DNA of 64,000 bases from Desulfuromonas sp. AOP6. Lineage in GTDB: Bacteria > Desulfobacterota > Desulfuromonadia > Desulfuromonadales > SZUA-540. The notes under the pieces are model-generated. The model was not told the origin of the DNA. It searched no databases and was given only the letters and a program-made list of their open reading frames with translations. Below are positions 9,382-20,298 of the stretch, piece after piece. Each line of letters opens with the position of its first letter. Within the stretch, counting starts at the first letter, position 1. The stretch is from contig NZ_AP022810.1 of the NCBI RefSeq assembly GCF_009731355.2, positions 3,066,001-3,130,000 of the forward strand. Direction: 5' to 3'. The translations under genes were made by a program, and so were the position numbers.

Positions 9382-10649
9382 TCGCGTTCCGCCCCAATGT
9401 GAAATTGATCCACGGCCCGCATCAAAGTGTCGGCCAGCGCCGACAGCTCCTGGGCCGCATGGGACATTTCCTCCATGGCGGCCGACTGCTCCTGGGTCAC
9501 GGCGGATACTTCCTCGGTGGAGGCGGCGTTGTCTGTCACGACCCGCGAAATTTCGTCAATGGTACGCACGATACTGCTGGCTCCTTCCGACTGCTTCACC
9601 GCCAGCTCAGCAATGCTCGTCGCCTTGGTTTTGGTCCCTAGTGCTGTCTCGATGATTTCCTCGAAGGCGCTACCCGTCACGTCAACGGCTTCATGACCGG
9701 CGGCCATTTCGCGGATCGTCTCCTTCATGGCGCCCTGTACTTTTTCACTTTCGGCCTGAATCCCCTCGACCAGGGCGGTAATCTCCCCCGCCGAGCGTGC
9801 CGAAGAATCGGCCAGTTTGCTGATTTCCTGGGCTACAACCGCAAAGCCCCTGCCCGACTCACCTGCCCGCGCGGCCTCTATGGAGGCGTTCAGAGCCAGG
9901 AGATTGGTCTTTTCGGCAATGCCGGTGATAACCTCGACAATCTTTTCGATCTTCTGCAGCCGCAACCCGAAAGAAAAGAGCTGATCCCCGCCTTTTTCCA
10001 CATCACCCAGGACCTTCTTCATCCTCTCCATGGTCGAGCGCGCCGTCTGGCCGCCTTTTTGCGCCGTGGTCGCCGTTTCAGTGGCGGAGGAGGCGACCTT
10101 CTGGGCCGAAGCAGCCACCAGGTCGATGGACAGGGCCACCTCGCGAATGAGCTTCGAGGCCTTTTCCACCATCTCGGCCTGAGTCTCGGCGCCACCGCTG
10201 ATCTGCTCCACGGCATTAGCGACTTCATGAGCGGACGCCGTCATTTCCTCGGAGGTCGCCGTCAGTCCCTGGGCCGCATCGTTGACCTGCAGGGAGGTCG
10301 CCCGAATCTGTGTCACCAGTTGACGCAGGCTCTCACCCACCCGGTTCAGCGAGGCCGCCAGATCTGCCGTTTCATCTTCCAGAAAGCTCGGCGGCACCTT
10401 CACGGCCCGTGAAAAATCCCCCTTACTGAAACGTTCAGCCCCCGCATTGAGAATGCGGATGTTGGTGCTGAACGCCTTGGAAAAAAACCAGCCAATCACC
10501 AGACCGACCAACAGGGCGAATACCGTGGTGAAAAGTTGCTGCCACTGGGGGTCCACCCCCAGATAGGGGACGACATAGGGAACAGCCACCGTCGAGGCAA
10601 TGACGATGATGAACCCGATGACGAACTTGTAGGTGATCTCTACCCGCAT
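9378..10649 (-). CDS. Methyl-accepting chemotaxis protein without ligand domain
   Basis: A 423-residue receptor. Two transmembrane helices (about residues 8-27 and 38-56) are separated by only about ten residues, so there is essentially no periplasmic sensor domain. A HAMP-like linker ([17 protein letters not shown]) and a long cytoplasmic four-helix signalling domain follow. The hairpin tip is [21 protein letters not shown], the conserved CheA/CheW contact. Signals may come from the membrane, the cytoplasm or a partner protein. The start at 10649 is preferred (AAGGAG 7 bases upstream); a TTG 18 bases earlier is possible. No CheR-docking pentapeptide is seen at the C-terminus. Confidence 0.93.
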   Translation of the reverse strand: MRVEITYKFVIGFIIVIASTVAVPYVVPYLGVDPQWQQLFTTVFALLVGLVIGWFFSKAFSTNIRILNAGAERFSKGDFSRAVKVPPSFLEDETADLAASLNRVGESLRQLVTQIRATSLQVNDAAQGLTATSEEMTASAHEVANAVEQISGGAETQAEMVEKASKLIREVALSIDLVAASAQKVASSATETATTAQKGGQTARSTMERMKKVLGDVEKGGDQLFSFGLRLQKIEKIVEVITGIAEKTNLLALNASIEAARAGESGRGFAVVAQEISKLADSSARSAGEITALVEGIQAESEKVQGAMKETIREMAAGHEAVDVTGSAFEEIIETALGTKTKATSIAELAVKQSEGASSIVRTIDEISRVVTDNAASTEEVSAVTQEQSAAMEEMSHAAQELSALADTLMRAVDQFHIGAERE

Positions 10650-10683
10650 CGATGCGCTCCTTTGCAAAAACAGACACTGTTCT

Positions 10684-11610
10684 TCATATCAAAGACGCTT
10701 TACGCCTGTAAATACGTTCGCTTAAACTTTCCGGTTCGAACCGGTCGCGACTCTGTCCCAGCAGGGTCTCGGATTTTCCCAGCACCAGAACCCCGCCCGG
10801 TGGCAGAATCTCGGCAAAGCGCAGGATAATTTTCTCCTGTTCCTCGCGGGAGAAGTAAATGAGAACATTGCGGCACATGACCAGATCGACCTTGGGATAA
10901 GAGGAATCGGCCATGATGTTGTGATGGCGGAAGGAAACCATCTGTCGGAAGGATTCGCGCAGACGGTATTGTCCCTCTGACTGCTCGAAGCATTGCCGGC
11001 GCAGGTCCATGGGAACCTCCGCCAACCTCTGGGCGTCGAAGAGCCCCTGACGAGCCCGCTCGAGAACAGCATCACTGACATCGGTACCGAGTATCCGCGC
11101 CGTCATTCCTTCCTTGAGGAGTCCGGCCAACAGAATGGCCAGCGAATAGGGTTCCTCACCACCAGCACACCCCACGCTCCACAGGCGCAGGGTCCGGCGC
11201 CCTTGTGCGGCAGCAAGCGCCAGGAGGTCGGGCAGCACCTTCTCTTCCAGCAGGAGGAAGGTGCTGGGATTGCGAAAAAATTGCGAGACATGAATAGTCA
11301 GGGCAGCCAGCAGGGTGTCCGCCTCTGCCGGCTGGCGGCGCAACACGGCGAGGTAATCTGCCGCGTTATCAAACCCCAGGGCCCGTACCCGGGTGGCAAT
11401 CCGCCGCTTGATGCAGCGGTCCTTGTACATCTCCAGGTTAAAGCCCCGAGTTTCCCGCAAAAAATCCGTCAGCTCGGTAAATTCCCTGTCCGGAAATTCA
11501 CTACCGACAAATGGGGTTTTTCGCGTGGAGAGCCCTTCTTTCACAGAGGTCCTTGCCTGGTCCGTCAGCTCCGAACCTTCAGGAAAAGTGATTATAGCCT
11601 TTTCGGCCAC
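10684..11610 (-). CDS. cheR: Chemotaxis protein methyltransferase CheR
   Basis: A 308-residue SAM-dependent enzyme methylating receptor glutamates. The N-terminal alpha-helical CheR_N domain (about 45-105) precedes the Rossmann methyltransferase domain with [17 protein letters not shown] (motif I), [14 protein letters not shown] and [12 protein letters not shown]. The proposed start is GTG at 11610, which overlaps the end of thiL by 32 bases. The first about 25 residues are poorly conserved in character, so an internal start is possible. There is no cheB methylesterase in this cluster; adaptation may rely on CheC/CheD or a cheB elsewhere. Confidence 0.92.
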   Translation of the reverse strand: MAEKAIITFPEGSELTDQARTSVKEGLSTRKTPFVGSEFPDREFTELTDFLRETRGFNLEMYKDRCIKRRIATRVRALGFDNAADYLAVLRRQPAEADTLLAALTIHVSQFFRNPSTFLLLEEKVLPDLLALAAAQGRRTLRLWSVGCAGGEEPYSLAILLAGLLKEGMTARILGTDVSDAVLERARQGLFDAQRLAEVPMDLRRQCFEQSEGQYRLRESFRQMVSFRHHNIMADSSYPKVDLVMCRNVLIYFSREEQEKIILRFAEILPPGGVLVLGKSETLLGQSRDRFEPESLSERIYRRKASLI

Positions 11611-12562
11611 TGGCCGCCATCTCGTCGGAACCCCTCCGGATTTTCAGGCCATCCTCCAGCGGACCAATGTAGCCGATACGAGTCAGGTCCAGTTTGAACT
11701 GGCGCGAAAGCTCGGCCAGCCGATCTTCCCGGCTGGCCGGAACCGTGAAGAGAAGTTCGTAATCCTCGCCACCGGCCAGGGCCAGGTCAAGAGAGGCCTG
11801 CCCATGGGACAGGGCCGCCTGAAAATCGACAGAAAGGGGCAAAGCCTCCGCATCGATGTGAGCACCGGCACCGGAAGCCGTCAGAACATGGCCAAGATCG
11901 GCCAGCAAACCATCGGAAAGATCGATCATGGCCGAGGGTATGTGGGCGGCGGCGAGAGCCCGTCCCAATTCAGTGCGGGCCCGGGGGTCGTGATGGCGCG
12001 CCGACAGCTGAGACGAAAGCGGTTGTCCCGCCTGCAGAAGCTGCAGGGCGAGGCCGCTGTCGCCCAGAGTGCCGGAGACATAGACGGCATCACCGGGCCG
12101 GGCACCGCTGCGGCAGATCATCTGCTCAGCGGGCACACTCCCCTGCACCGTCACTGAAATAATCAGCGGCCCGGGGGAGCGACAGGTATCGCCGCCGATG
12201 AGCCGAACCCCGTAATCCTGTGCCGCCGCCAGGAAACCGTCGACAAAGGTATCAAGGTCTTCCACGGTCAGGGTGGACGCCATCGCCAGACCGAGAAAGA
12301 GATATTCTGGATTGCCTCCCATGGCGGCCACATCGCTGACATTGACAGAGACACTCTTGCGTCCCAGGCGGTAGAGATCCGTCCAGTCCCGCCGAAAGTG
12401 AACCCCTTCGATGAGCAGGTCCTTGCTGGTGAGTTGAAGGTGACTGTCGCGCACCTCCACGGCCGCACAATCGTCACCGATGGCCAGGCGCACCCCCGCA
12501 CCGCCGGCCCGTTGCCGGATACGTTCGATGAAACCGAATTCGCCGATCTCAGCCAGCTTCAT
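11579..12562 (-). CDS. thiL: Thiamine-monophosphate kinase
   Basis: A 327-residue enzyme of the PurM/ThiL ATP-grasp-like family that phosphorylates thiamine phosphate to thiamine diphosphate. Conserved features: [10 protein letters not shown] (metal and ATP binding), [45 protein letters not shown] and the C-terminal [10 protein letters not shown]. Its ATG overlaps the lon stop by 14 bases and its 3' end overlaps the cheR start. Coupling to lon and to chemotaxis genes is unusual as a functional grouping but is directly visible in the reading frames. Confidence 0.95.
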   Translation of the reverse strand: MKLAEIGEFGFIERIRQRAGGAGVRLAIGDDCAAVEVRDSHLQLTSKDLLIEGVHFRRDWTDLYRLGRKSVSVNVSDVAAMGGNPEYLFLGLAMASTLTVEDLDTFVDGFLAAAQDYGVRLIGGDTCRSPGPLIISVTVQGSVPAEQMICRSGARPGDAVYVSGTLGDSGLALQLLQAGQPLSSQLSARHHDPRARTELGRALAAAHIPSAMIDLSDGLLADLGHVLTASGAGAHIDAEALPLSVDFQAALSHGQASLDLALAGGEDYELLFTVPASREDRLAELSRQFKLDLTRIGYIGPLEDGLKIRRGSDEMAASGRKGYNHFS

Positions 12563-14906
12563 GGCGCCCTTCTAAAGCAGCCTTCAGCACCTCGTCCATG
12601 GTTGCGGCCAGGACAAAGTCCACCTTTTTACGCAAATGGGGGGGGATATCCACCAGATCCTTTTCATTGCGCCGGGGAATGATCACCGTCTTGATGCCGG
12701 CACGCACCGCCGCCAGGGCCTTTTCCTTCAAACCGCCGATGGGCAGAACATGGCCGCGCAGCGTCAGTTCCCCGGTCATGGCCACATCCTGCCGCACGGG
12801 AATTCCCGCGAGAGTCGAGATAAGGGCGGTGGCCATGGTGATACCGGCGCTGGGGCCGTCCTTGGGAATGGCGCCGGCGGGGACGTGAACGTGAATATCC
12901 ATCTTGTCCAGAAAATCCTCTTCGATCCCGAGGGCGGCGGCGCGGGTACGGGTGTAGGACAGGGCCGCCTGGGCGCTCTCCTTCATGACCTCGCCGAGCT
13001 GCCCGGTCAGGGACAGCTTCCCCTTTCCTTTCATGGTACTGGCCTCGACACTGAGAATCTCCCCCCCGACCTGGGTCCAGGCCAGGCCGGTCGCCACGCC
13101 GACTTCGCTCTCACCTCGCTTCTCCTCCGGCAGGAATTTAGGCGGGCCCAGAAAACCGCTGACGGTACCGGCGGTGACCTTCACCGCTTTCTTGCGCCCC
13201 CCTTCGGCGAAGCGCCGGGCAATCTTGCGGCAGATGCTGCCCAGCTCCCGCTCGAGGTTACGCAGACCCGCCTCGGCCGTGTACTCGGCAATGACCTTGT
13301 GCAGGGCCTGGCGGGTAAAGTCAGCGTCGCCCTTGCGCAGACCGTTGGCTTCAAGCTGCCGGGGCACCAGATACTTCTCGGCGATGAAGAGCTTCTCCTC
13401 CAGGTCGTATCCGGCCAGGCGGATAACCTCCATGCGGTCCTTGAGGGCCGAAGGGATGGGATCCATCACATTGGCCGTGGCAATGAACATGACGTTGGAA
13501 AGGTCGAAGGGCAGATTGATATAGTGATCAGAAAAAGCATGGTTCTGTTCGGGATCGAGCAGTTCCAGCAGGGCTGAGGAAGGATCCCCTCGAAAATCGG
13601 CGCCCAGCTTGTCCAGTTCATCGAGCATGAAGACCGGGTTATTGGTGCCGGCCTGCTTGATCCCCTGAATGATACGACCGGGCAAGGCGCCGACGTAGGT
13701 GCGCCGATGACCACGGATTTCCGCCTCATCCCGTACACCCCCCAGGGAGATGCGCACAAACTGGCGGCCGAGGGCTCTGGCAATGGACTTGCCCAGACTG
13801 GTCTTGCCGACGCCGGGAGGGCCGACAAAGCAGAGCACAGGCCCCTTCAGGTTCCGGTTGAGCTTGCGTACGGCCAGAAATTCCAGAATCCTGTCCTTGA
13901 CTTTTTCCAGGTCATAATGGTCTTCATCCAGAATCTTTCTGGCCCGCTTCAAATCGAGTTTGTCACGGGTGCCGTTACTCCAGGGCAGATCGGCGAGCCA
14001 CTCCAGGTACGTCAGCAGCATCGAGTACTCAGCGGCTTCGGGATGCATGGTCTCCAGGCGGCGCAGCTGTTTTTCCGCTTCGGCCATGGACTCGGCCGGC
14101 AGACCGGCCTCGGCCAGACGAGCACGCAACTCGGCCACATCCTCCGAGCGCTGATCGCTCTCGCCAAGCTCGGCCTGGATGGCACGCATCTGTTCCCGCA
14201 GATAATATTCCCGCTGCGACTTGCTGACCTCCTCCTTGACCTGGCTCTGGATACGCTCCTGCATGGTCAATAGCTCCAACTCCCGGTCGAGGAGGGACTT
14301 GACCTTTTCAAGCCGTTCGAGCGGCTCGAGTATCTCCAGGGTCTGTTGGGTTTCGGTGACCTTCAACCCCAGATTGCTGACGACGAGATCAGCGAGATTG
14401 CCCGGGTCTTCCACGTTCTCCAGCACTACCTGGATTTCTGGCGGCAGACTTTTGCCCAGGGTCATGGCCCGAGTCAGAGAATCGCGCACCGTACGCATCA
14501 GGGCTTCAACCTCGAGGTTCACCTGGACCGCCGGCTCAGGCACCCTGTGCACCTTGGCCATAATAAAGGGCTCTTCCTGCAGGACATCGAGAGCCCGGGC
14601 GCGAGAAACCCCCTGCACGAGCACCTTGACGCGGCCATCCGGCAGTTTGAGCATACGCATGATCATCGCTACCGTACCCACGTCGTAGATGTCCTCGGCC
14701 GCAGGATCTTCGGCATCGACATCCTTCTGCGTCGCCAGAAAAATCAGGCGGTCGCCTTCAAGGGAGGCATCCACCGCCGCAATGGACTTGGGGCGGCCAA
14801 CGAAGAGGGGGACAACCATATAGGGGAAGACCACCACATCACGCACCGGCAACAATGGCAATTCTTCTGAGATGACTTTATCTTTCTTTTTTTCTTTTTT
14901 TACCAA
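12549..14906 (-). CDS. lon: ATP-dependent Lon protease
   Basis: A Lon-A type AAA+ serine protease. An N-terminal LON substrate domain starts at [19 protein letters not shown], then a helical region, the AAA+ module with Walker [14 protein letters not shown] and Walker [10 protein letters not shown], and the peptidase domain with catalytic serine in [14 protein letters not shown] and a lysine about 40 residues later. The preferred start is TTG at 14906, about 785 residues, with GGAGGT just upstream. The frame stays open to 14978 and a GTG there is also possible. It degrades misfolded and regulatory proteins in the cytoplasm and heads the lon-thiL-che run. Confidence 0.94.
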   Translation of the reverse strand: MVKKEKKKDKVISEELPLLPVRDVVVFPYMVVPLFVGRPKSIAAVDASLEGDRLIFLATQKDVDAEDPAAEDIYDVGTVAMIMRMLKLPDGRVKVLVQGVSRARALDVLQEEPFIMAKVHRVPEPAVQVNLEVEALMRTVRDSLTRAMTLGKSLPPEIQVVLENVEDPGNLADLVVSNLGLKVTETQQTLEILEPLERLEKVKSLLDRELELLTMQERIQSQVKEEVSKSQREYYLREQMRAIQAELGESDQRSEDVAELRARLAEAGLPAESMAEAEKQLRRLETMHPEAAEYSMLLTYLEWLADLPWSNGTRDKLDLKRARKILDEDHYDLEKVKDRILEFLAVRKLNRNLKGPVLCFVGPPGVGKTSLGKSIARALGRQFVRISLGGVRDEAEIRGHRRTYVGALPGRIIQGIKQAGTNNPVFMLDELDKLGADFRGDPSSALLELLDPEQNHAFSDHYINLPFDLSNVMFIATANVMDPIPSALKDRMEVIRLAGYDLEEKLFIAEKYLVPRQLEANGLRKGDADFTRQALHKVIAEYTAEAGLRNLERELGSICRKIARRFAEGGRKKAVKVTAGTVSGFLGPPKFLPEEKRGESEVGVATGLAWTQVGGEILSVEASTMKGKGKLSLTGQLGEVMKESAQAALSYTRTRAAALGIEEDFLDKMDIHVHVPAGAIPKDGPSAGITMATALISTLAGIPVRQDVAMTGELTLRGHVLPIGGLKEKALAAVRAGIKTVIIPRRNEKDLVDIPPHLRKKVDFVLAATMDEVLKAALEGRHEAG

Positions 14907-15060
14907 CAGGACCTCCGCGGTCTCACACCGTTTCACCAGGCTTTTCAACAGGAAACGCCCTGATGGGCCAAGATACAAAATCCACCGGGTAAAGTCCAGA
15001 AACTAACCACCAGAGAAGACCCGTGAAGAAAGGCGCCAAATGCGGCCCCCCTGAAAAGAC

Positions 15061-15089
15061 AAAGGGCGACCCCTTAAGGATCGCCCTTT
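15061..15089 (-). terminator. Rho-independent terminator of pckA
   Basis: A 9-bp perfect stem (AAAGGGCGA 15061-15069; TCGCCCTTT 15081-15089) 28 bases past the pckA stop, followed on the minus strand by a T-rich tail (TTTGTCTTTT). Confidence 0.75.
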
Positions 15090-15116
15090 GCAACATGAAC
15101 TTGCTCTCAACCTGGC

Positions 15117-16706
15117 CTAGAGTTGCGGTCCGGCCTTGGTGAAATCGAAGTCATCGCCATCCTTTACGTATTTTTTAAAGTTCTCGATGAACATGCCGGC
15201 GAGTTTGTTGGCGGTGGCGTCGAAGGCCTCCTTGTCAGCCCAGGCGTTGCGGGGGTTGAGCAAGGCGCTGTCCACACCCGGCAGGGCTTTGGGAATATGC
15301 AGGCGGAACCAGCGGGTCTGGTCGAATTCGGCCGTTTCAATGCTGCCGTCAAGAATGGCGTTAATGCAGGCGCGAGTAGCCTTGATGCTCATGCGCTGGC
15401 CGACTCCGTAGCCGCCGCCAGCCCAGCCGGTGTTGACCAGGTAGGCCTTGACGCCGTGCTTTTCCATCTTCTCCCCCAGGAGTTTGGCGTAGGCCGTCGG
15501 GTGCAGAGGCAGAAACGCTTCACCGAAGCAGGCCGAGAAGGTCGCCGAAGGCTCGGTGACGCCACGCTCGGTACCCGCGACCTTGGCGGTATAGCCAGAG
15601 AGAAAGTAATACATGGCCTGCTCTTTTGTCAGCTTGGAAACAGGCGGCAGCACGCCAAAGGCGTCGCAGGTAAGGAAGATGATGTTCTTCGGATGGGCGG
15701 CCTTGAGGCTGGCCTCATGGTTCTCGATGTGCTCGATCGGGTAGGAGACGCGGGTGTTTTCGGTTTTGGCGCGGCTGTCGAAGTTAATGACCCCGTCATC
15801 GTCAGCGACGACGTTTTCGAGCAGAGCATTGCGCTGGATGGCGTTGTAGATTTCCGGCTCGCTCTCCTGCGACAGGTTGATCACCTTGGCGTAGCAGCCG
15901 CCCTCAAAGTTGAAAATGCCGTCGTCGTCCCAACCGTGCTCGTCGTCGCCGATGAGCTTGCGGGAAGCGTCAGTGGACAGGGTGGTCTTCCCCGTCCCGG
16001 AGAGTCCGAAGAAGAGGGCGACGTCACCCTTCTTGCCGACATTGGCCGAGCAGTGCATGGAGAGGATCCCCTGCAGCGGCAGCCAGTAGTTCATCATGGT
16101 GAAGATGCCCTTCTTCATCTCGCCGCCGTACCAGGTGCCCCCGATGATGGCGACGTTCTTCTCGATATTGAAGACGATGAAGACCTCCGAGTTGAGGCCA
16201 TGGCGCTCCCAGTCCTTGTTCACCAGGTTGCTGGCGTTATAGACCGTAAAGTTGGGGGCAAAGTCCTGCAGATCTTCGGCGCCGGGGCGAATAAACATGT
16301 TCCTGACGAAGTGAGACTGCCAGGCGAACTCGGTAACGAAGCGCACGGATTTGCGCGTCTTCTCGTTGGAGCCGCAGAAGCCGTCGGTGACGTAAAGATC
16401 CTTGCCTGAGAGGTAGTCAATGACTTCGGTGTAGAGCTCGTCGAAGACTTCGGGAGCCATGGCCACGTTGACCTTGCCCCAGGCGATGTTTTCGAAGGAC
16501 GGCTTCTGGTGAACAAAGTATTTGTCCTTGGGAGAGCGTCCGGTGAACTTGCCCGTATCCACCATCATGGTGCCGTTGGAAGAAACGCGGCCTTCCTTGT
16601 TGGCGACTTCTGCCTCAAAAAGCTGGTCGTAACCCAGATTATGATAAATCTTGCCAATCTGCTTCAGCCCCAGATCCCGTGCGGTAATTGCCGCCGACTT
16701 TTCCAT
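15117..16706 (-). CDS. pckA: Phosphoenolpyruvate carboxykinase (ATP)
   Basis: A 529-residue ATP-type PEPCK, interconverting oxaloacetate and PEP with CO2. Visible are the P-loop G234-LSGTGKTT-242 (kinase-1a), the metal-binding GDDEHGWDD-type kinase-2 region, the TGRSPKDK oxaloacetate-binding motif and IEHIENHEA nearby. Length is normal. In acetate- or lactate-oxidising anaerobes it feeds gluconeogenesis from the TCA cycle. A GGGAGA site precedes the ATG. It is monocistronic: a terminator follows it and the hydrogenase operon terminator lies upstream. Promoter elements upstream are weak by eye. Confidence 0.97.
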   Translation of the reverse strand: MEKSAAITARDLGLKQIGKIYHNLGYDQLFEAEVANKEGRVSSNGTMMVDTGKFTGRSPKDKYFVHQKPSFENIAWGKVNVAMAPEVFDELYTEVIDYLSGKDLYVTDGFCGSNEKTRKSVRFVTEFAWQSHFVRNMFIRPGAEDLQDFAPNFTVYNASNLVNKDWERHGLNSEVFIVFNIEKNVAIIGGTWYGGEMKKGIFTMMNYWLPLQGILSMHCSANVGKKGDVALFFGLSGTGKTTLSTDASRKLIGDDEHGWDDDGIFNFEGGCYAKVINLSQESEPEIYNAIQRNALLENVVADDDGVINFDSRAKTENTRVSYPIEHIENHEASLKAAHPKNIIFLTCDAFGVLPPVSKLTKEQAMYYFLSGYTAKVAGTERGVTEPSATFSACFGEAFLPLHPTAYAKLLGEKMEKHGVKAYLVNTGWAGGGYGVGQRMSIKATRACINAILDGSIETAEFDQTRWFRLHIPKALPGVDSALLNPRNAWADKEAFDATANKLAGMFIENFKKYVKDGDDFDFTKAGPQL

Positions 16707-16902
16707 GGTTCTGTTCTCCCATCACCCTGGTTCAAAAGGTTTGAAAAGAAAATCCAACGATTCCAGACGCGTCGCACCTTGTGGTTTGCCCAAAGGCCAG
16801 TCGGAAAGGGGCACGGCGCCTTCCCATATTTTTTCGAAATTCCCACAAAAGGGACAAGGTTATCCCCTTAAAATCCCGGTTCTTTTATCAAATTTAGCTC
16901 AA

Positions 16903-16944
16903 ATAAAAAAGAAAAAATTGCCTTTTACCCTAAATAAAAAGGCA
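16903..16944 (-). terminator. Rho-independent terminator of the hydrogenase operon
   Basis: Stem TGCCTTTT (16919-16926) with AAAAGGCA (16937-16944). On the minus strand it is followed by a run reading TTTTTTCTTTTTT. It lies 57 bases beyond the last gene of the hya operon and upstream of pckA, isolating the two units. Confidence 0.8.
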
Positions 16945-17001
16945 GATGGCGGGAGACACCGGTCCGCCAACCCATCTTCAGCGATTTCTGCTCTCATTTT
17001 T

Positions 17002-17418
17002 TCAGTCTGATGAAATTCCTGAGCGTACCCGGAGGTAGGCGACGAGGGCCCAGATCTCCTCCTCGCTGAAATGGGAACCGTAGGCGGGCATCACCGAGCC
17101 GAGAGAGAGGTAGGGATCGACCGTCTTCCCCTGGCTGATCCTCCAGAACAGATAGGCCGGATCGGCCTGACGGTAGAGAGGCGAGGTGAATTGGGGGGCG
17201 GGAGGATGAAAAAAATTGGCTCTTTGGCTGCGCCCTTCCGCTGGCCTGCCATGGCATTCCGCACAAAGCTTCAGAAAAAGGCGCTTGCCTGCCTGCTGAT
17301 TTTCAGCTCGCTGCAGATAGCCGTCGGGAGGCGTCACTTTGGGGTAGGACGGTCCTCGGTCACCACAGGCGACAACCAGCAGAAGAAGGAGCAATGAAAC
17401 AGCTACGCGGCTAAACAT
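17002..17418 (-). CDS. Monoheme c-type cytochrome lipoprotein
   Basis: About 138 residues. A lipoprotein signal (LLLLLVVAC, lipid-modified cysteine C18) anchors it to a membrane on the periplasmic side. A single heme-attachment site C52-A-E-C55-H56 and a probable methionine axial ligand in VMPAYGSHF define a small class-I cytochrome c. The start at 17418 follows AAAGGA with good spacing; ATG 17424 is an alternative. It is the last gene of the hydrogenase operon, so it probably takes electrons from hydrogen oxidation or from the quinone side towards periplasmic carriers; this role is inferred. Confidence 0.85.
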   Translation of the reverse strand: MFSRVAVSLLLLLLVVACGDRGPSYPKVTPPDGYLQRAENQQAGKRLFLKLCAECHGRPAEGRSQRANFFHPPAPQFTSPLYRQADPAYLFWRISQGKTVDPYLSLGSVMPAYGSHFSEEEIWALVAYLRVRSGISSD

Positions 17419-17435
17419 GGACATCCTTTCCACCT

Positions 17436-17933
17436 TCAGGCGGCCGCCAGAGAGACCCCCCAGGCCTCCAGCTCGGAGGCGACCGCGGCCACCACCTGCT
17501 CCAAGGCCTGGGCGACCGCCGGACTCAACTGGAGCCCAGGCTCGATGACTGCAATCTGTACCCCCCACACCACGACCTCTGGCGGCAGGTTTCCCTGCAA
17601 CTCGGCCACAACGAGCAGATCCTGCAGTCCCATCTGATGCACGGACAGTTTGCCGGCAAAGGCGCGCGGCACCTCTTCGCCGGTCAGACGCACGATCGTT
17701 CCCGCCGCCGTCTGCATGTCAAGGGCGTCAACAATCAGCAGGCGTTCCACCCCTTCGAGCCGGGGGAGCAGGTCGAGACCCAGGGTCCCGCCATCAACCA
17801 ACTGAACCTCCTCCGGAAAGACGAAGCGCTCCTGTAGCCGCCGCACCACATGCACCCCCAGGGCATCGTCCCCCATCAGCAGGTTGCCCAGGCCCATCAC
17901 CAGAATGGCCACCTCAGAGTTCTCCCCGGTCAA
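17436..17933 (-). CDS. hyaD: [NiFe] hydrogenase maturation endopeptidase
   Basis: A 165-residue HyaD/HupD/HybD-type protease. The family signature GLGNLLMGDDALGVHVVRRL contains the metal-sensing acidic residue, and LLIVDALDM carries the second ligand. It removes the C-terminal extension of the large subunit after the Ni-Fe centre is inserted; the HyaB here ends in the expected DPCLACAVH plus a 15-residue tail. The start overlaps the hyaC end by 20 bases. No hypABCDEF genes are in this window, so the rest of maturation is encoded elsewhere. Confidence 0.92.
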   Translation of the reverse strand: MTGENSEVAILVMGLGNLLMGDDALGVHVVRRLQERFVFPEEVQLVDGGTLGLDLLPRLEGVERLLIVDALDMQTAAGTIVRLTGEEVPRAFAGKLSVHQMGLQDLLVVAELQGNLPPEVVVWGVQIAVIEPGLQLSPAVAQALEQVVAAVASELEAWGVSLAAA

Positions 17934-18567
17934 TGTACTTGTAGCCGCCGAAGATGCTGCTCATGGTGCCGTTCATCTCCTTCATGTCCATGAGCCAGGC
18001 ACTGTAGATATGGTTGATGACGAAACCGGCCAACAGCCACATCACCAGATGATGAACGAGGCGCAGGGACTGATTGTCGATGAGCAGCCAGACCCAACCG
18101 AACAGGGAATCATACAGACCGCCGGGCGCGTACTGGCCATAAAGAGCGAAGCCGCTGATAATCTGCACAACAAAAAGGACGAAAACGCCGGCGTAGGCCA
18201 GAGTGGCCAGGGCGTTGTGGCCAATCTCGTAGGGGATGCGCGAGCCAGTGAAGCTGTAATAACGGAAGAATTCGAGGCCGTTTTTCTGCCCCTTGCGGGT
18301 GACCAGTGGCAGAAACATACGCCAGGACGACCATTCGTTGCCCAGGAAAAACCAGATCATACGGGCCAGCACGGAGAAGGCGAAGAGATAGGCAAAGACA
18401 AAATGCATAAAGCGCACCCAACCCATGATGTATGCGGACGAAGAATGAGCACTGATAAACGGATGACCAATGTAGAGCCCGGTGACGGCAAGAACCACCA
18501 CAGACACCGCGTTGATCCAGTGTGTCAGCCGGACCGGCAACTCCCAAACATAAAGGATGCGGATCAT
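17914..18567 (-). CDS. hyaC: Hydrogenase b-type cytochrome subunit
   Basis: A 217-residue integral membrane di-heme cytochrome b with four predicted helices. Histidines in LPVRLTHWINAVSV, IGHPFISAH, RFMHFVFAY and RLVHHLVMWLLAGFVINHIYSAWL are at positions expected for heme ligation in HyaC/HupC proteins. It anchors the HyaAB dimer to the cytoplasmic membrane and passes electrons from its distal cluster to menaquinone. It lies 15 bases after hyaB in the standard A-B-C-D order. Confidence 0.94.
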   Translation of the reverse strand: MIRILYVWELPVRLTHWINAVSVVVLAVTGLYIGHPFISAHSSSAYIMGWVRFMHFVFAYLFAFSVLARMIWFFLGNEWSSWRMFLPLVTRKGQKNGLEFFRYYSFTGSRIPYEIGHNALATLAYAGVFVLFVVQIISGFALYGQYAPGGLYDSLFGWVWLLIDNQSLRLVHHLVMWLLAGFVINHIYSAWLMDMKEMNGTMSSIFGGYKYIDRGEL

Positions 18568-18582
18568 GAGCGGACCTCCTTG

Positions 18583-20295
18583 TCAGAGAACTTTCACCTT
18601 GACGATCTCACTGCCGCTTCCATCCAGCACGTGGACCGCGCAGGCCAGGCAGGGATCGAAGGAGTGGATGGTGCGCAGGATTTCCAGGGGCTGCTCCGGA
18701 TTGGCGATGGGCGTACCGATAAGAGCCGCCTCGTAAGGTCCCATCTGTCCGAGGGGATCGCGCGGGCCGGCGTTCCAGGTGGAAGGCACCACCGCCTGAA
18801 AATTGGCAATGGCGCCGTTTTCAATGCGAATCCAGTGGCCCAGGGCCCCGCGAGGCGCTTCATGGTAACCGAAGCCCGCCGCTTCTTTCGGCCAGGTCGA
18901 GGGATCCCACTTTTCGCCGTTATGCACCTCAAGGATGCCCCGCCCCATGTTGTCGGCAAGCTGGTTGAGCCAGGTTTCGTTCTTCTGGGCCAGCAGCAGG
19001 GTCTCGATCCCGCGGGCGGCCGTGCGGCCCAGGGTTGAAAAGAGCGCTTCCGGCCCCACATTCAGCTTGCCGAGTACAAAGTCGACCACCTGCTTCACCT
19101 CGGGATGGCCCTTGGCGTAGGCGATGACCATGCGCGCCAGCGGTCCGACCTCCATGGGCTGATCGAGATAGCGAGGGGACTTGACCCAGGAATACTTGGA
19201 CTCCGTGTCGAGAAAATCATAAGGGGGCTTTGGTCCCGTGTACTTGTGTGAGGTTTCCCCGTCGTAGGGGTGAAGTCCCTTGTCATCGCCGGCCTGGTAA
19301 CTGTACCAGGAATGGGTGACGTATTCGGCAATCTTGGCCTGGTCCATCTCCAGTACATTGGCCAGATCTTTACCTAACACGACGCCGCGCGGGAACCAGT
19401 TGGCCTCCGTGCCGCCACTATTGTCGAGAGGAAAATCCCCATAGGTGAGGAAGTTGCCCACGCCGCCGCCAATACCCGCCCAATCCTTGTAAAAGGAAGC
19501 CACGGCCAGCAGATCGGGGATGTAGACCTGCTCGACAAAAGCTCTGGCCTTGCGCAGCAGCTTGCGGATGAAGGCGATCTTGTCGGCATTGAGGGCGTTC
19601 TGGCTGTCGGGATCGACGGGAATGGACATGCCACCCACCAGGAACGTCTGCGGATGGGGGTTTTTCGAGCCGAGAATGGCGTGGATCTTGATGATGTCCT
19701 TCTGCCACTCCAACGCTTCGAGATAGTGGGCCACGGCCATGAGGTTGGCTTCCGGCGGCAGCCGGTAGGCACTGTGCCCCCAGTAGGCATTGGCGAAGGG
19801 CCCCAGACGGCCGGTGCCGACGAAAGCGGCGATGCGCTCCTGGATCGCCTTGAAGTAGGCGGTCCCCGATACCGGCCAATCGGAGAGGGATTGGGCCAGC
19901 CTAGCGGTAGCGGCGGGATCAGCCTTGAGCGCCCCGGTGATATCGACCCAGTCGAGGGCATGCAGGTGATAAAAATGGATAACATGATCCTGGATGTTCT
20001 GGATACCCATGATCAGGTTGCGGATAAGTCGGGCGTTATCGGGGATCTGAATCCCCAGGGCATCCTCCACGCAGCGGATGCTGGCCATGGAATGCACGGT
20101 GGTGCAGACGCCGCAAAAACGTTGCGTGAAATGATGTGCGTCCCGGGGGTCACGCCCCTTAAGGATGGTCTCAATGCCACGAAAGGCCGTGGAGGAACTC
20201 CAGGCATTGGCAATGCGGCCATCCTCCAGCTGGGCCTCGATGCGCAGGTGCCCTTCGATGCGGGTGATCGGATCGACAACGATCTTCTTGGCCAT
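18583..20295 (-). CDS. hyaB: [NiFe] hydrogenase large subunit
   Basis: A 570-residue catalytic subunit. The nickel-iron ligands are C61-x2-C64 in RFCGVCTTVH (L1) and C549-x2-C552 in DPCLACAVH (L2). Proteolytic maturation is expected after H555. All four cysteines are present, so this is not a selenium form. It also has the N-terminal DPITRIEGHLRIE motif. Together with HyaA it oxidises H2 at the periplasmic face. It carries no own export signal and should travel with the Tat-targeted small subunit. Confidence 0.97.
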   Translation of the reverse strand: MAKKIVVDPITRIEGHLRIEAQLEDGRIANAWSSSTAFRGIETILKGRDPRDAHHFTQRFCGVCTTVHSMASIRCVEDALGIQIPDNARLIRNLIMGIQNIQDHVIHFYHLHALDWVDITGALKADPAATARLAQSLSDWPVSGTAYFKAIQERIAAFVGTGRLGPFANAYWGHSAYRLPPEANLMAVAHYLEALEWQKDIIKIHAILGSKNPHPQTFLVGGMSIPVDPDSQNALNADKIAFIRKLLRKARAFVEQVYIPDLLAVASFYKDWAGIGGGVGNFLTYGDFPLDNSGGTEANWFPRGVVLGKDLANVLEMDQAKIAEYVTHSWYSYQAGDDKGLHPYDGETSHKYTGPKPPYDFLDTESKYSWVKSPRYLDQPMEVGPLARMVIAYAKGHPEVKQVVDFVLGKLNVGPEALFSTLGRTAARGIETLLLAQKNETWLNQLADNMGRGILEVHNGEKWDPSTWPKEAAGFGYHEAPRGALGHWIRIENGAIANFQAVVPSTWNAGPRDPLGQMGPYEAALIGTPIANPEQPLEILRTIHSFDPCLACAVHVLDGSGSEIVKVKVL

Positions 20296-20298
20296 GGC

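Noticed and set aside
18583-20295. A selenocysteine [NiFeSe] hydrogenase
   Set aside because: All four active-site positions, including the C-terminal DPCLACAVH motif, are encoded as cysteine.
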